Source: Burkholderiaceae bacterium
GTDB lineage: Bacteria; Pseudomonadota; Gammaproteobacteria; Burkholderiales; Burkholderiaceae_C
Assembly: GCA_023260355.1 (NCBI GenBank)
Contig: JALQVJ010000289.1
Location: 1 to 7,603, forward strand
DNA length: 7,603 nucleotides
Reading direction: 5' to 3'
Shown here in pieces: positions 7,077-7,603 of the stretch. The position numbers and the translations under genes are program-made. The notes beneath the pieces were generated by a model that was given only the letters and a program-made list of their open reading frames with translations, was not told the origin of the DNA and did not search any database. How positions within the stretch are numbered: position 1 is the stretch's first letter; each line of letters opens with the position of its first letter.

Positions 7077-7298
7077 TCAGTTGCAGCACTTGCCTTCGTC
7101 AGGCACACCCAACTTGCGCAGGATGGAGCCCATCAAGCACCACTTGGTCAGACCGGACTGGAACAAGTTGGCGCCCACAAACGCCGTGAATGCCAACCAC
7201 CAACTGTTGACAAACAAGGGGCTGCCCTCGACGCCAAGCGCCAGTGACAACATCACAAACAAGCCTGCCACCACATGAATAATTCGATCAACTGTCAT
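7077..7298 (-). CDS. YgaP-type (DUF2892) small membrane protein
   Basis: This 73-residue protein resembles the membrane domain of YgaP (DUF2892), which in E. coli is fused to a rhodanese (sulfurtransferase) domain; here no rhodanese part is present. Two hydrophobic segments lie at about residues 6-22 and 28-46, followed by a conserved-looking amphipathic end, LTKWCLMGSILRKLGV (about 49-64). The last residues contain adjacent Cys71-Cys72 and one Asn. The ATG at 7298 is chosen because AAGGA sits seven bases upstream. A 14-residue upstream extension would overlap the RND stop and has no support. It lies 38 bases after the RND permease and overlaps or abuts the TDT gene, so the three are likely one transcript. 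Its role is not established; a link to sulfur or metal stress is inference from the family and neighbours. Confidence 0.83.
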   Translation of the reverse strand: MTVDRIIHVVAGLFVMLSLALGVEGSPLFVNSWWLAFTAFVGANLFQSGLTKWCLMGSILRKLGVPDEGKCCN

Positions 7299-7305
7299 TT
7301 CAGTT

Positions 7306-7310
7306 TCCTT
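7306..7310 (-). promoter_or_regulatory. Ribosome binding site of the DUF2892 gene
   Basis: AAGGA on the minus strand lies seven bases before the ATG at 7298, in an AT-rich stretch directly after the RND stop codon. It fixes the start of this short gene and gives it its own strong initiation signal within the presumed operon. Confidence 0.75.
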
Positions 7311-7336
7311 TCTAAATAAACCCAACACCCAACCCG

Positions 7337-7603
7337 TCAAGACTCAAACCGGCTGCGATACATCGCGAAATACATCACCGGGATCACCACCAGAGTCAAC
7401 AGTGTGGACACGGCGATGCCAAAAATCAACGATATCGCCAAACCATTGAATATGGGGTCATCCAAGATAAAAAAGGCTCCCACCATCGCAGCGATACCGG
7501 TCAGCGCGATGGGCTGCGCGCGCACAGCGGCTGATTCAATCACTGCCGTGGCAAATGGCACGCCACGAGATGTCTCTAGTTCAATGAAGTCAACCAGCAA
7601 TAT
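7337..7603 (-). CDS. RND-family efflux permease, C-terminal fragment (cut by window edge)
   Basis: Only the last ~88 residues are inside the window, and the frame runs open through the right edge, so most of the gene (a protein normally near 1000 residues) lies outside. The visible part spans the final two transmembrane helices of an RND proton-driven exporter. It opens with LLVDFIE and continues through the family-typical ARxRxxPI-like segment (RAQPIALTGIA), the GA-F-L-DPIFNGLA stretch and the closing ISLIFGIAVSTLLTLVVIPVMYF helix. The protein ends about eight residues after this helix. The TTG at 7600 is not a start. Whether it belongs to the drug (HAE), heavy-metal (HME) or another RND branch cannot be told from this fragment. 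It leads the minus-strand run RND, DUF2892, TDT. Confidence 0.88.
   Translation of the reverse strand: MLLVDFIELETSRGVPFATAVIESAAVRAQPIALTGIAAMVGAFFILDDPIFNGLAISLIFGIAVSTLLTLVVIPVMYFAMYRSRFES

Noticed and set aside
7299..7340. A 14-residue extension of the DUF2892 protein
   Set aside because: It overlaps the RND stop codon, and the internal ATG at 7298 has a strong AAGGA site at ideal spacing.

Overview
The window looks like ordinary chromosomal DNA of a betaproteobacterium, most likely Burkholderiales and perhaps Comamonadaceae. This rests on the moderately GC-rich codon use, the mreC-mreD-mrdA order and the general look of the proteins. It is an inference from reading the sequence, not from a search. 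No phage, insertion sequence, CRISPR array, tRNA or rRNA was seen.

Left part (1-3204, plus strand): the end of a cell-shape operon. It holds the 3' part of mreC (cut by the left edge), then mreD, whose start overlaps the mreC stop (ATGA), then mrdA (PBP2) six bases after mreD. Together these encode the periplasmic scaffold, the membrane partner and the transpeptidase of the elongasome, which inserts lateral-wall peptidoglycan. rodA, the usual partner glycosyltransferase, is not the next gene.

Middle (3243-5903, minus strand): a TSUP/DUF81 (YfcA-like) membrane transporter converges on mrdA. A textbook intrinsic terminator (4051-4080) and a 167-base stretch of small hairpins (4081-4247) separate it from a complete FAD-dependent GMC oxidoreductase of the choline/alcohol dehydrogenase type. 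The GMC gene has its own good ribosome binding site after a 142-base leader.

Right part (6046-7603, minus strand): a compact run, read right to left. It contains the C-terminal end of an RND efflux permease (cut by the right edge), a 73-residue YgaP-type (DUF2892) membrane protein ending in a Cys-Cys pair, and a SLAC1/TehA-type (TDT) anion transporter. The spacing suggests one operon.

The best candidates for a second look are the RND/DUF2892/TDT set, which may belong to sulfur-oxyanion or metal-stress handling (inference), and the hairpin-rich spacer before the terminator. Nothing here proves a new system; most of the window is conventional.
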